Source of the DNA: Bryoerythrophyllum caledonicum
Lineage: Eukaryota; Streptophyta; Bryopsida; Pottiales; Pottiaceae
Assembly: GCA_963971425.1 (NCBI GenBank)
Contig: OZ020524.1
Location: forward strand, 21,443,022-21,507,021
DNA: 64,000 bases
Reading direction: 5' to 3'
Shown here: one piece after another, positions 23,569 to 35,570 of the stretch
Layout: every line of letters begins with the position of its first letter
Position numbering within the stretch: position 1 is the first letter of the stretch
Program-made: the position numbers and the translations under genes
Notes under the pieces: model-generated
Told to the model about the DNA's origin: nothing
Seen by the model: the letters and a program-made list of their open reading frames with translations, nothing else
Databases searched by the model: none

Positions 23569-26500
23569 ATGTCGAGAGCGACGACGGCTGGGCTGTCAAG
23601 AAGCGCGAAAGTGAAGACGGTGCGCACATTACTGACGGTGATCTGCGGGCGGAGGAGGATTCACTTCGCGGAGGAGGAAAAAAACGATCGTCCGAGGCAT
23701 GCCAACGGGCGCGCTCTGGACTCCCCCATCAGCAGCGGGCAATTTCAGCATGAGTTCGCTGATCTTGAGTCGTCTGGGTACCTCGAGGTTTGTGTTTCTG
23801 ATGGCTCACACGTTTCGATTGCAGGTCTCGTGTTGGCTTTTTGAGGTCTAGAATTCTTTTGCCAACAAGAGGGACTAGACATGTATGTTTTACGTTCACA
23901 TGTCGTGAGGATGCGCACGTTATGGTGCAACAGGTCTTGTATTAGATGATGAGGTGTAGAATTCTCGGTAGCTTATATTGCTCAAAGAGGGACTAAACAT
24001 GTATGCATGTCGTGAGTTTCTGATTGAGGATGGTGCAGATGGCTCTCACGTTATGATTCCAGGTGTTGTGTGTTGGATTTCTGGTACTCATAAAGGGGTA
24101 CTAGACGTGTATGTTTTCTTTCGTGATGGATTTGTTTGATGGCCTTTTTTTTTTTTTGGCAGGTGCACATCTTAGATGATCCGACCAAGGAAGAGTTGGG
24201 ACGGAAACTGGAAAAGCTGCATCCTGATTTTCTTCTGCTCCATGGAGAGGGTTTGCCTGGCAAAGATGAGATCGGCGGTCTGGTGATCAGAGATGGGAAG
24301 CCGCTATCCGCTGATACGCTTGCGTCCTTGTATGGTGCTAAGGTTCCGAATCTGGTACGTCACACTATCTTGAAAGTTGTTGGATTGTCCTCTTTGAATA
24401 GGTTCATTGCTGAACCAGTTGCTTTTCTATGTTTTCAGATATACCTGGAGACTTCTGGAGCCAAGCTCGGTGAAGCCCTGCGCTCTCAGGTATGTTTTGT
24501 GAACCTCAGGCGCCTTCATTCTGAGTGCAAGTGTTTTTGTTCAGCGTGTCGGATATGCACAGTTTATTGAACACCTCTGTTTCAGTTATCGGTAGAGCTA
24601 TGGAAGATAAGAGGTGTCTGCTTGTTGCTGCAGGGTGTACCTCATGTGATTTACTGGAAAGGCGCTCCCACTTCGTCGTTGGCATCTCATTTCCGCCAAA
24701 CCTTATTGACGGCCTTGCGAAGGTAAACCCTCTATTCTTTGATCATTGACAGGAATCTGGTTGAGGTGGTTACCCTATGATGCATCATACTTGGATCTAG
24801 ACCTGATTAATGTGTGTGCTGATGCAACAGCTCTGCAACCGAAGCCAAGGATGCCTTCCAAATAGCGAATGCTTCGTTTCAGATTCATTGTGGGCAGACC
24901 AAGACGGCCAGCGTCAATGGCCATGAGAAGGCAGGCAATGTCGTGCCTGTGCTTTTAGCGCCTTCAGAGTCGGGGTCATCTGATTCTGAGGGGGAGGAGG
25001 ATGGAAAGGATGCCGCACCCTCTGATGCTGCACCTGTGCAAATCTACGACGATGACATCCATATCCGACTTCTGGTTTGTTCGGAAGCTAGCCGACCGGT
25101 ACATTCTTCTTACCTCGGATGAGCATTTCATGTCTGTTCAGCTTCTCAGTAAATGTGGCTAGTTAATATAACCGCTTGCAAGAGTTTATTTGGTTATTAT
25201 CTGATGCCTGCAGAGGGTGTTAATGGAAGTTCGTGAAGCTTCTGTCTTACGCATTTGTTGATCATCTTTTTCTGCAGACCTCTGCTTGGTTTGGAGCTCT
25301 TGAAGCGGGATTGAGTGCTCTTTTGACAATTGAGGTACTTAACTCTTGCGTTTTGTTCACTACTCTGTGCGTACTATTAGGTTCAGTAACCTCTAGACAA
25401 GGTCACGTTGGTGAATCAATAATGTTTATTTCTGAGAACTCACTGTTGAATGTGCCCTTTGCAGGCCAAAGGGGCCCGACTCTTGCATCGTGTCAGGTTT
25501 GTAAACTTTCTCAATTATCTGTTCCGATGTGTTTTTAATACTGTAGTCTAGATTATCATGTGAAGGTCATACGAAATACAATTTTCAGTTGATTAATTGG
25601 CTGTAGATTATCCTGTGATCAGTGGCTCTTTTTCTACTCGTGTGTCTGCAGTCATTTTCACATCATCTTTATTTTTCGTGATATTTTTTCAACGTTGCCC
25701 TGATCGCACTTTGTTCTTCTGGTTTGTTCCAATAAGGATTCCCTCAGATTCACTCAGTTACACATGATTTATGCAGTGCCCCTCCACCGCCTATGGCGGC
25801 CTCATCCTTACATCGTGGAGTCGTCACCATGCGGTGCGACATTTGTACAACAACTTTTGCTCGTATAGCTCTTCTAGTTTCAGGAGCGGCTCAAACGTGC
25901 TTTGATGACCAGGTGAGCTCCTCATTGAGTTTTTACTTTTCTAAATTTCTAGTTTTCAAAATTCTATTTCTTTCCTAAGTTGCGACTCGTGACCACCTTT
26001 ATCTGCATGCAGCTACTGGAGAATAGCGTGAGAAAGGAGTTATTAGAACGGTGTGAAAATATTCGATTAGTTGAGGATAATGACAACCAGAAAGGTCGCT
26101 TGAATTGCGACTTACGGCGTTCCATTTCTATTGCAAGTGGCTCATCGGTTGTTGAGCTCAAGATCAAGGCGCCCACTTGGGTTGGTCAGGTAAAAACATC
26201 TGAAGCATAAATTGAAACCAGCTTGCCTAATTGAAACCACGTACATAAGAACCAGTTACTGCAACTCATTCATTGAGATCTATATGCTTCCTTACATTGA
26301 GTTTGTTCATGTGTATTCAGGTGCTGAGGCAGCTTGCAGCGGAGCCATCCTACCGGAGTTTGGTGGCGCTGGGAATAGCGGGAGTGGAGGGCGCCCCTGT
26401 GAACGCGTTTGTGAAGGAGGACTCGGCGCACTTGGTGTCGTTGAAGCGTTCCCGGGGCAGCCCATCCAAGCGAGAGATCTCCAGCGACTCGTTCGTGCCT

Positions 26501-28353
26501 CAGTGGTTGGCTCCGCCACCCGCAAGCAGGAAACGGATGCGCCTCTTTTCAGGCTCTAATTCCGGCATCGAGAACTGTCTGAAAGCAGCAACCAGGGCCA
26601 ATGGACATGGTAACTCTGCCTCCTCCTCCGGACATAGCAAGCAAGGGAATGCTGCGTCACTCTTGGCAGCCATGAGGCCTGCGCCTCATGCCAATCGGAG
26701 GCGGTTCATGCCTTTTGCGAATGCCGTCATGGCAGCGCAGCATGCTGGGTGGACTATGAAGCTCGACCAAACAACCAGGTAGCTTTACTTTGTCTCAGCA
26801 GTAGAAGGAATTAGAAAAGGAATTAGAGATTTGAACATCTCAAGAGGTTGGCCTGGCATGGGTTCTAGAATGCTATGAAGTGTTGTTCTGAGCTTTGGCA
26901 TACTTTATTTCTATCAGGGTGGAGCGGAGACGGGCACGAAGGCCAAACGATGGGAGACCAAAAACTAGTACCACAACTCCAGGTCGTGATGCTGCTGGAG
27001 CGAACCCTTTCTTGTCCATCACGCCTGCCAATGTCAAACCACACGGTTGTAATCGGCCGCCCATGGAAGAATGCTCTGAGGTAGCTAGCTCTTCTACAGC
27101 CGAGTCATTATGTTCTACACTACTGTAGAGGGAAATTCAGTATCACCTCCGCTAGTCACCCTCCCCCTCTAGTGACTGTAGCTAAAACTGTTCCGTGTTC
27201 TTCATGTTGGAATAATCCTTGTTTTGGATTTGACGTGAAGGTCCTGATGTTTTTGTTGAATTTCAGGATGAGTTTCTCCAGGATCTTGTAACTTTTCTGG
27301 AAGCAAGAGGTCACAACCGCCTTGTTCCTCCAACTGGCCTTGATGCGTTCCCTGAAGTCGTCCTGAACGGAAAACGCCTCGATTTATACAACTTATACAA
27401 AGAGGTCAGTTTACTACAAGATTATTCCTACTGTTTATTTCTTCTTGTACCACGTTTTTCCACATGTGATTTAACATCGTTTCTGCAACTACAGGTTGTG
27501 TCAAGAGGAGGCTTCCATGTTGGAAATGGCATCAACTGGAAGGGCCAAGTTTTTGCGAAGATGCACAACCATACGTCAGTCAACAAGATGACGGTAAGTC
27601 AAGTGAAATTAAATGTGCTGCTTCTATTTTTGAGTTTTTACTGATTTGTCACTTGATTTTTTTCCTGCAGGGTGTTGGAAACACACTCAAAAAGCATTAC
27701 GAGACATACCTCTTGGAATACGAGCTCGCTCACGATGACGTTGATGGCGAGTGCTGCATATTGTGTCACAGGTAAGTAAAGTAGTGGTACATTTTAAGAA
27801 AAAGCGGTTTGTTGTTTGTGTAACTGGCCTGGTTGTTTGCTGGGGTTTCTTTCCCCTTGATTACTATATTCTATATGACATGGATTCTGTGGTTATGACG
27901 CAGTGGATCAGAGGGTGATTGGGTCAACTGTGGAAGTTGTGGAGAATGGGCCCACTTTGGGTGTGATACTCGGCTAGGACTTGGAGCTTTTAAGGTAAGC
28001 CCAACTTCAAGACCCTAAAAACGATAATTAGTGCTCCCTCTCTCAAAACAAGAGTCCAAAATCACATATTTTCTTGCCTGTGCGAAGTTCTTGTTCACGA
28101 GTAGTTCTCTGAAGAAAGTGAGGTGAAGTTTTCATCCTTTTCAGTGTAGTTTTCATGGCAATTCTCATGTTTCCAATTCTAAATTGTGCAGGATTACGCA
28201 AAGACAGATGGTCTGGAATACATCTGTCCTCGCTGCAGCGACGGCAAAACGAACTCACGCCGGTCCAAGAAATGCTCAGAAGTGAAGAGCTCTCAAGAAA
28301 TACCGTCCCCGCCAAGCGACCATGTTCCACCTCCAAAGCAGAGAAGAAGCTGA
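23569..28353 (+). CDS. ARID4: ARID-PHD chromatin protein (plant ARID4-like)
   Basis: Probable nuclear chromatin factor that binds AT-rich DNA through an ARID and reads histone tails through a PHD finger. Sixteen exons: 23569-23787, 24163-24354, 24439-24489, 24634-24722, 24831-25098, 25278-25334, 25465-25496, 25777-25912, 26013-26189, 26321-26778, 26918-27080, 27267-27404, 27495-27593, 27671-27771, 27904-27994, 28192-28353. They close to 810 residues. The N-terminal half matches plant ARID4 (PTKEELGRKLE, IYLETSGAKLGEALRSQ, GVPHVIYWKG, HRGVVTMRCDICT, APTWVGQVLRQLA). An acidic Ser stretch lies near residues 170-190. The ARID spans about 615-715 (NGKRLDLYNLYKEVVSRGGF, GINWKGQVF). The PHD spans about 721-773 (CCILC ... 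CGEWAHFGC ... YICPRC). The first ATG of exon 1 is the assumed start; an upstream start cannot be excluded. Confidence 0.93.
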
Positions 28354-28703
28354 TCGATGCCCACTTTTTCATTACGATTTCATTGCATCGAGACAGGATC
28401 AGCGGTCTGGACAAAAGCGGTCTTCTAATTTATGCGTTGAGGGATATTTTGGATTTAATGACTCCCTCTCGAGAACAGAGAAATTGCACAGTTTTAGGCA
28501 CAGAATTTTCGGAATCAGCATCATTATTGTTACTATAGAGCCTCCTGTATAGTACTCATTTTACATCCATGGATTTGTTACTCTCTCTTTCACGCCATCA
28601 TATATTTGCGTTGGTGCAGTGAATGAATGATTCCTGTTGAATTTGGTAGGATTTCTGAGACTAACCAGCACTGTAGTGAAACTGACCTTTGCTTTATCAT
28701 TTG

Positions 28704-28709
28704 AATAAA
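28704..28709 (+). promoter_or_regulatory. Candidate poly(A) signal of the ARID4-like gene
   Basis: AATAAA about 350 bases after the stop codon, before a change to AT-rich repeat DNA. Position and sequence fit a near-upstream element; not proven. Confidence 0.4.
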
Positions 28710-28909
28710 AAAGAGAAGGGCAAATTACTGCTCGTGTTTGGTTTATATTCGCAGAAGCAACTTCATAGCAGATCCGGAGAGTCCAAGCACCATACTCTTA
28801 AGAAAGTAAAGAAAAAGTATTAGCTCTTTTCACAAAATATAACCCACTTCACAAGTTCATTATCGTGTAGCGAAGGGGCAGTTTCCATGTAACAACGTCA
28901 CGTTCTGAT

Positions 28910-29590
28910 AACCCTTTAGTACCCACGAGACCTAAAATGGGACTCTAGAGGTGTTACAACTCAATTTGCATGAAATCCATCGGGAATTAGGTTGTGAAAT
29001 TTGTAGTTCAGATTTGCACACATTACATGAACACTCTACAAAATCAGATCATGATTTGGAGTTATAGAACTCATGGAAAAGCCAAGAATACAACACAAAA
29101 TACATCAAATATACTAAAATACAATGAATACCATGCCACATACTATGTTGTATTTCATACACATGCAAAGTGGTTTTGGTCTTCAATTCTGATTGAAATT
29201 TGTCTTGAAGAGATTCTTCATTGCTTTGTGATTGTTGATCTCTCTCATCACATACACAACTCCCATTTTCATTCGTATAAGTTTGGAACATTTTTGTATA
29301 CAATCAAGCAGACAAAAGTTACAAAATCATCAATACTCACGTATAAATGTTTTCCTCACATGTGATATGTCAATGCGAAGCTATCATCCTAGTGCACATG
29401 TGTACCTCTCTATTCAAAGAACAGAAATTCTCGCAAGAATCTCTTTGTGGATGCCAAAGTCCACAATTTTCATTACCAATATACAGAAACTTTAAACACT
29501 ATAACCTATTCCATCAACTCTAGGATGTTGTGCAAATTTTCCCCAAAGTTTAGGTCATGGCTTGAGTTCAACTTTGTAAGGTTGGATACT
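28910..29590 (+). repeat. Dispersed repeat family 1, copy C
   Basis: About 680 bases colinear with copy B. Shared blocks include AAAATGGGACTCTAGAGGTG, CAATATACAG, GGATGTTGTGCAAATTT and CCCCAAAGTTTAGGTCA. It sits between the ends of the convergently arranged ARID4-like and CCX genes. Confidence 0.8.
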
Positions 29591-30229
29591 AAATTAGGAA
29601 TTCTATTTCCATCAAAGTTAGTTCAAAGAAAAAAATCAGCTCATTTCTTGGTTTTGGAGAAACATGACCTGGGCGCTTTAAGGGTTAATAATCTCCCCTC
29701 CAAATCACTCCCTAATTTGCAGTGGAAAAGCAGCTCACATGTTCAGGATACAGGTTGCCACTTTAGCAATTCCGCTCCATAAGTAAGCATTTCCTGCAAG
29801 AAGGTCAAGACAGAAATCAGTCCAAGCTTTGAAAAAAAAAAAACAAAATAAAAATGAGCCGTCTTGACTTATACAACTCTGTAAGAGTGAGTAGCTAACC
29901 TTTCCATGTACGTTCACATCAGTCTTCACGTTGAAGGCCGCATCCGTCGTGTTACAAGGAATAATCTCAGAAAGGACTCGTTGATGTCACCAACTCATAT
30001 AATACACGGCTCCAATCTAAAGAATAATGACACCCTCCGAATACAAAGGATGCAAAAGAATAAGCCCTCACTAACCTACAGAACACGGGCCGTAGAATGT
30101 GGACTCCATCAAAATCGACCCTTCTTCTGCTGATCTATGGTAGAAACAGAATCATGTTCTATATTCACAAAGGATCAGGTTGAAACCCTGATGCTGGCTA
30201 TCTGTTCAGAAAAAAAGAGGAGCAACCTC
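29591..30229. other. 3' flank of the CCX gene
   Basis: Downstream of the CCX stop on the minus strand. No gene seen; it includes the probable CCX 3' UTR. Confidence 0.4.
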
Positions 30230-32339
30230 TCAGGTCAAGTTTCCCATCTGAGCTACCACAACACTGACCACCATGAAGAGCACATACCACGCGATCAAGC
30301 ACTTGCCCCACGTGCGCGTGAGGCGAAACCCGGACGCCGACACGACCGAGAGCGTCCCGAGCAGGTTCAAGGTGAGGAACGCGAACGCCACGAGAATGCC
30401 CAGGGTGTGATCCAACCGATAGCCCACGGGAAACTCCTTGAAGGTCCGCAAGCAGAGCGCGGATCCCAGCCCCACCAGCATGTTGAACATGGGTCCTGCG
30501 AAACAACCCGCCACCGCCATCGTGGGCTGCCCCACTCGTGCCACCGCGACGTCCGCCACCAGGTCGCCGATGGAGTTTCCCCAGGCGAGGACGGTTAGGC
30601 CGAGTAGTGCGGGGGAGACGCCGAGGAGGATGCCGAGGGCGACGAGGCAGCCGAGCAACTCGCCGGCGATGAGGGAGATCCAGAACACGCTCATGACGAA
30701 GGCGATCACGACGGCGAGGGAGTGCACTTGGGCCGGGGGGCGGTGCACGGCGAGGTAGTACGCGGCGCCCATGAAGGCGCCCTGGAGCAGGATGAGCAGC
30801 CAGATGGGGAGGCGGAGGGAGGGCGAGATGAAGACGATGTGGCGGTTCAGGGACACCAGGGAGGTGAACATGTAGATGAGGAGGAGCGGGCAGAGAACCA
30901 CGTTCGCGGTGCCGTAGTTGCGGCTCCACTTCGTGGGCTCGATCTCCGGGATGGTGGACTTGAGCAGCACAGAAACGGGGAGGTTGAGCGCGGTGATCAC
31001 CTGGTGAAACAACAGAAGTAGCTTGTCAACGTGGTTCATGGTTCGAAGCGGACAGGTTGTTGTCACAACAAGATCATCATGCTAGAAACCATACATACCT
31101 CCTCGACGCTGATGAGCTCCATGAACCCCTTCGACAGCGAATCCCAGCACTTGACCTGGTCTTTCTCGTCGTTGAAGGACAAGACATCCACTGTCACTTC
31201 ACCTTCTTCAGTGACATGTTCCGCATCAGCTTTTGGAGCCTTCTTCTCCTCCTCCGCAACCTCTTTCTTCTGATCCGTGCACAGCACCACCATGACGAAC
31301 ACCACGTAGAACGACACCATCCCCACGGCCTGCCAGAACGCGACTTCGCCACGGAGGTAAACGATGAAGAGCAAGCCCACCGCGCCGAGGTAGAACATCA
31401 CGTCGCGCACGAACGGCATGGGCTGCACTTGGAACGGCGCCGCCGCCATCGCCACGGACCCCACCACGAACGCCGACACGAACGTGCCCGCGCTCAGGAT
31501 AGCCCCGAATCCGATCCGGGAGTTGTCTCCCCCGATGGCCGCGAGCGACGCGAAGATGTCCGGCGCGCCGTTCCCGAGCGCCAGGAGCGTCACGCCGCCC
31601 ATGCTCGGGGTGAGTCCCAGCAGCGCCACCAGGCGGCGCACCACGGGCGAGAAGTAGCTCTCGGCGGTTTCGGCTAAAATATAAAAGGAGAAGAGGAGGA
31701 TGAGCACCAGGATCGGCACGGAGACCCACTTTGAGCCGCCGAGGGCGCAGTAGTGGAGCACGAGGTAGTTCACCATGCTGCGCCCGCTGTCGTGTGCGCA
31801 GTACATGCGCGCCATCTCGCAACGCACGAGGGATGGCTCTGCTGCGACGCCCTCACATTGCCTTCTGCGGATAGAATGTCAGTGACATGGTCCATAACCT
31901 AACCCTCACAATCGACAACCTAACAAAACACTGCAACTATGCGAGAGTCGCCGTGACATCCTTCAGATCCGAATTCCCAGCAGAGTGACTTAACCTTCTA
32001 TCACAATCATCAAAAAACCGAAACGCTCACATTGTCGACATTGCCAACTACAGCACTAAAAATCTTCACCACTGCAAAGAAAGGTCCTCTACAAACGCAG
32101 CTACTTCTCATATGTGAGCTCCAAACCCTAACCCACTTTTCGTACCTGTTTGTTTCAATTTGAGGTGGTGGTGCTGCTGCTGGTGCCTGAGACTCCAGCA
32201 AATTCCTGTGATGCGCGACGCTTTCTGCCGAGTGCGCTTCCTGAGCACACCACGAGTAGAACGACGCCAGGAGGAAAAACCCCACAATGCCGGCGCCCTT
32301 CACCTTGAACCGAAACGCGAGAGACGAGGTCCCTCCCAT
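30230..32339 (-). CDS. Cation/calcium exchanger of the CCX (NCKX6/NCLX-like) family
   Basis: Multi-pass membrane antiporter exchanging cations such as Ca2+, K+ or Na+ for H+ or Na+ across vacuolar, ER or Golgi membranes. Three exons: 32339-32146, 31864-31099 and 31000-30230, closing to 576 residues. A hydrophobic segment at about residues 14-30 is followed by a lumenal Cys-containing loop (CEMARMYCAHDSG). Two hydrophobic halves carry the paired alpha repeats: GNGAPDIFAS at 162-171 and GNSIGDLVAD at 461-470. They are separated by a charged cytosolic loop (KKEVAEEEKKAPK). The two-half organisation, motifs and length match plant CCX1-5. Which ion it prefers cannot be told from sequence. The start is the only Met before the first hydrophobic segment. 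Confidence 0.92.
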
Positions 32340-33344
32340 GATGCAGCTCCTCCAAGGACCCGATCAGCATGGCTACCAACATGAAAACCTCTCAAACTCT
32401 CTAGAGGCACAAACACCCTGCTGCTTCCTCAAAAGCCTATCACCACCCAAATGATTGCAACTCTCTCTAAATAAAATTCCATTCAACTCCAATCTCTAAT
32501 TACCACGAATCACTTCCCATGTCACTGAGATTCACATTCTATGTCCAAATCATCAGGAAATGCGGAAACCATTCAATATTTGCATCTGCGGAACCCTGAA
32601 GAAAAAGCCAAGATGGATTTTTTTACGCAGAAAAAGGAAGAATAAGTTTTTCATCTTCTTATGGGTTTTTAATTATTACAGTTTTCCTGAAAGTGCTTCC
32701 TGAATTGGAAAGCCAGTATGATAGTGGTGCCAGACAGGCCGAGATTCTTCTATTCATGAGTTCCAAAAATCTCATACCTTCTTTTTCTGCACCAATGAGA
32801 TGCACGGTGACATGCGGGGCGACATGCGGGGTCACCTTCCTTGACTTTCGGGAAAACTTTCTGAAAGTGATACTCTATTCTTTGCACAAATAATTGCAGA
32901 CGTGACCGGGTCTTGAGGGCGTGCGTGGACTCCGGGTGCTTTTTGGGGAGATAAATTGGGGGGAGGCGTTGCAGAAGGTAACATTTGTTGTGGGGTGCTG
33001 GAGACAGCTCGGTCATGTCTTTGTGATGTTCGGTTAGCTTTCTTCGTCTTGAGGTTCTTTCGGATGGGGTTTTGTCGGTTTTGCTCCTCTTTGCATGCTG
33101 TTGTTGATGTGGATGTGAGATCAGGTGGCTTTTCGGCTTTCATATATGTTTGCGTGTGAGGAGGAGAGCTCTTCAGTGATTTGGTATGTTTGGAGTTCGG
33201 TTGTGTGCTTATGATTCACGTATCCTTCTTTGGAGGAGGTGATGGAGGAGAGCTCTTCATCGATGAACAGTGATTTGGTGTGTTTGGGGTTCGGTGATGG
33301 AGGAGTTATTCGTTTTTTTCCTTGTGTCTATGGGGTTTGGTTTT
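32340..33344. other. CCX promoter and intergenic DNA
   Basis: Upstream of the minus-strand CCX gene. 33150-33310 repeats the phrase GGAGGAGAGCTCTTCA with ATTTGGT(A/G)TGTTTGG, a short degenerate duplication leading into the hairpin array. No gene seen. Confidence 0.4.
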
Positions 33345-34215
33345 TGCGCTTATGATAGATGTGCCTGTGACTCGCACCGAACATTCATAGTCCGCTACCA
33401 TTTTCTCCTGGCGACTCTCGTTTTGAGGGAATAGTAGCCGGGTGTGAAGGTTCGATGTGAACGGTTGTTTGCACATGATGCTGGTTTGATGGTTGTGAAC
33501 ACTGCTTGACCGGAGTTGATTGTACTCAATGATGTCTGATGATTTACATTGGTATCCATCACCTCCATCGAGCATTCATAATCTGCTACAATGGTATCCT
33601 CAAGATCTGATATCTTTCGTAGCCTGTTGCATGGGAGGTGGTGAGTAGCATGGCTTCTTCACCTGATTGGGTTCATTCATTTGTACTCATCACTTGCATG
33701 GAACACTCATAATCAGCTACAATGGTATCTTATCTGTCGTAGCCGGTTATGGATGTTCCATGTGGGTGGTGAGTGCTGGGTTTTAGGCATATCCTTCATG
33801 TTTGTACTCGTCACCTACATGAGCATTCATAGTCCGCTACAATGGAATCGCAAGATATGATATCTTTTGTAGCCGGTTATGAATGTTCCATGGGGGTGGT
33901 GAGTACTGGATTCTCTTTTTGAGAGCACTGTCGTTTCTTCATCGAGTGATATGGCTACACATTTGTACTCATCACCCACATTGAATAAGTCTGCTACAAT
34001 CGTCTCAAGATATTCTGGCTTTTGTAGCTGGCTATGAGTGCTCAATGGGGATGGTGAATATGAGCTCTTTGAGCGCGCCGAGCTTCTTCACATGACTTGG
34101 GTTACACATTTGTACCCTAAACCCTAAACCCCCATCGAGCATTAAAAATCTGCTACAGTTGTCTCATTGAATGTGAATTCTGTGGCCGAATCTGAATCTC
34201 AATGCAGATGTGCTA
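33345..34215. repeat. Tandem array of about six imperfect hairpins
   Basis: Units begin near 33360, 33545, 33675, 33805, 33963 and 34110 (spacing 130-195). A left arm like GAGCATTCATAGTCCGCTAC is followed after 15-30 bases by its imperfect reverse complement, like GTAGCCGGTTATGAATGTTC. Outer arms also pair: GTACTC(A/G)TCACC with GGTGGTGAGTAC. The clearest stems are 33804-33906 and 33683-33776, with arms of roughly 40 bp. Linkers share CTTCTTCACATGA...GGTTACACATTTGTAC. No coding frame spans the array. Confidence 0.8.
34115..34131. repeat. Interstitial telomere-like motif (CCCTAAA)2CCC
   Basis: Two and a half units of the plant telomeric repeat lie in the left arm of the last hairpin, where other units read GTACTCATCACC. 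It also matches the plant telo-box found in promoters. Confidence 0.8.
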
Positions 34216-35262
34216 ACCGATATGTGTCAAAATATGATAGTCCTAGTGATTATGTGTGTGTTGATGAATAAATCCGGTCACAATGGTTACATGCCACTTA
34301 TGTAGAACATTTCACTTTCTGCTTCATAGCACCAACACTTTCCTAAGGATGTAGATAGTGTTGATGTTAACTTCTGCCCATTTCCAAAGTACTTTCTGCA
34401 GACCAACGTCCGATACTTTGCTGTCTGGGCGATGTGTATAGCAAACCACGAAGTATTTCCCTGTCACTCCATTGATTTGTGAATTTGTTGCATGTAGACA
34501 TGTAGACATGTTGTTACCCTGATTATCATGGGCAGGGAGAATGGGTCCCTACTCGTCCACCCATGGATGGAAGTGACGGATGATGTTTGCATTTTCTCAA
34601 CCCATGAACCTCTAACCAAGGTTAATTCCGGTGAAACTCCCTAGTGGAGCATGTGATCTAGGTCAATATGGTTTCCATTGTATTTTAGGGAAGAATTCAA
34701 TATGGGTTGCCACTTTATTCAGCCTCTTCACATGATGGATTTCATTTCGAATACAATATTGAAAAGAGACATGTCATTCCTTGGAAAACTACCATTTCCA
34801 TATTTGCAAGAAGAGTGTAGCGAACAAAATTAGAAAACCAAAGAAAATTGTTTCCTTAATTTCCCACTTGTACAGTTCAAATTGTAAGTACAATCATATA
34901 TTCAGCAATTAGAAAATATTTTGTAAACCAATCATCAACAATGATGAATAGATGTTTAGAATGGGAAGTCAGATCATTAGAAATAGAGTAGTTGTATATA
35001 TCATTTGGGAATTATAAAGTTGAGTTCAAAATGATCATTCTATGCTATATCTGTTCTTCCCTTGACCTTTATTTTTCCTTTAATTTTCATCTTATATTTT
35101 ACGTATAGATTAGATTAAGAAGACATGTTTGTGAATTCCATGTTCTTTAAACAATCATTTTCATTTCATGTTCTTTGATGTAAGAGTTGTTAGATGTATT
35201 GTATTTATAGAATTTTAGTGATGATAATAGGAAGATGATTCCCATTCAAGGAAGGGTATTGC
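34216..35262. other. AT-rich intergenic DNA
   Basis: No supported gene or clear repeat structure. Confidence 0.35.
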
Positions 35263-35570
35263 CAATGATAGCTCTCTCTAGATGGTTGTGATGGATATTT
35301 TTGGGCGACTCCTCTCTTCTCAACCAGGAATGTTCCTTGTCACAAACGAGTCATCGCGATGGTTATTGTCCATGATTATATAATTTTATTTTAGAGATGG
35401 ATATTGCCGAAGATAATCTTAAGTCAAACATATGATGGGTATTGCCAATGATAGCTCTATCTAGATGTCTGCGATGGGTATTATTGGCCTCCTCTTTCTT
35501 CTCTCTTCTCAACTAGGGATAGTTCATCGTCATAAAATGATCATTGCGATTGTTATTTCCCATGATTATA
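35263..35570 (+). repeat. Direct duplication of about 130 bp
   Basis: 35263-35390 and 35436-35570 share GGGTATTGCCAATGATAGCT, TCTTCTCAAC and CATGATTATATA in the same order, about 173 bases apart. It lies at the 5' side of the dead transposase-like gene and may be an internal duplication in its leader. Confidence 0.65.

Noticed and set aside
30137..31677. Plus-strand ORFs over the CCX exons
   Set aside because: Antisense shadows of GC-rich CCX coding sequence; Arg/His-rich and without motifs.
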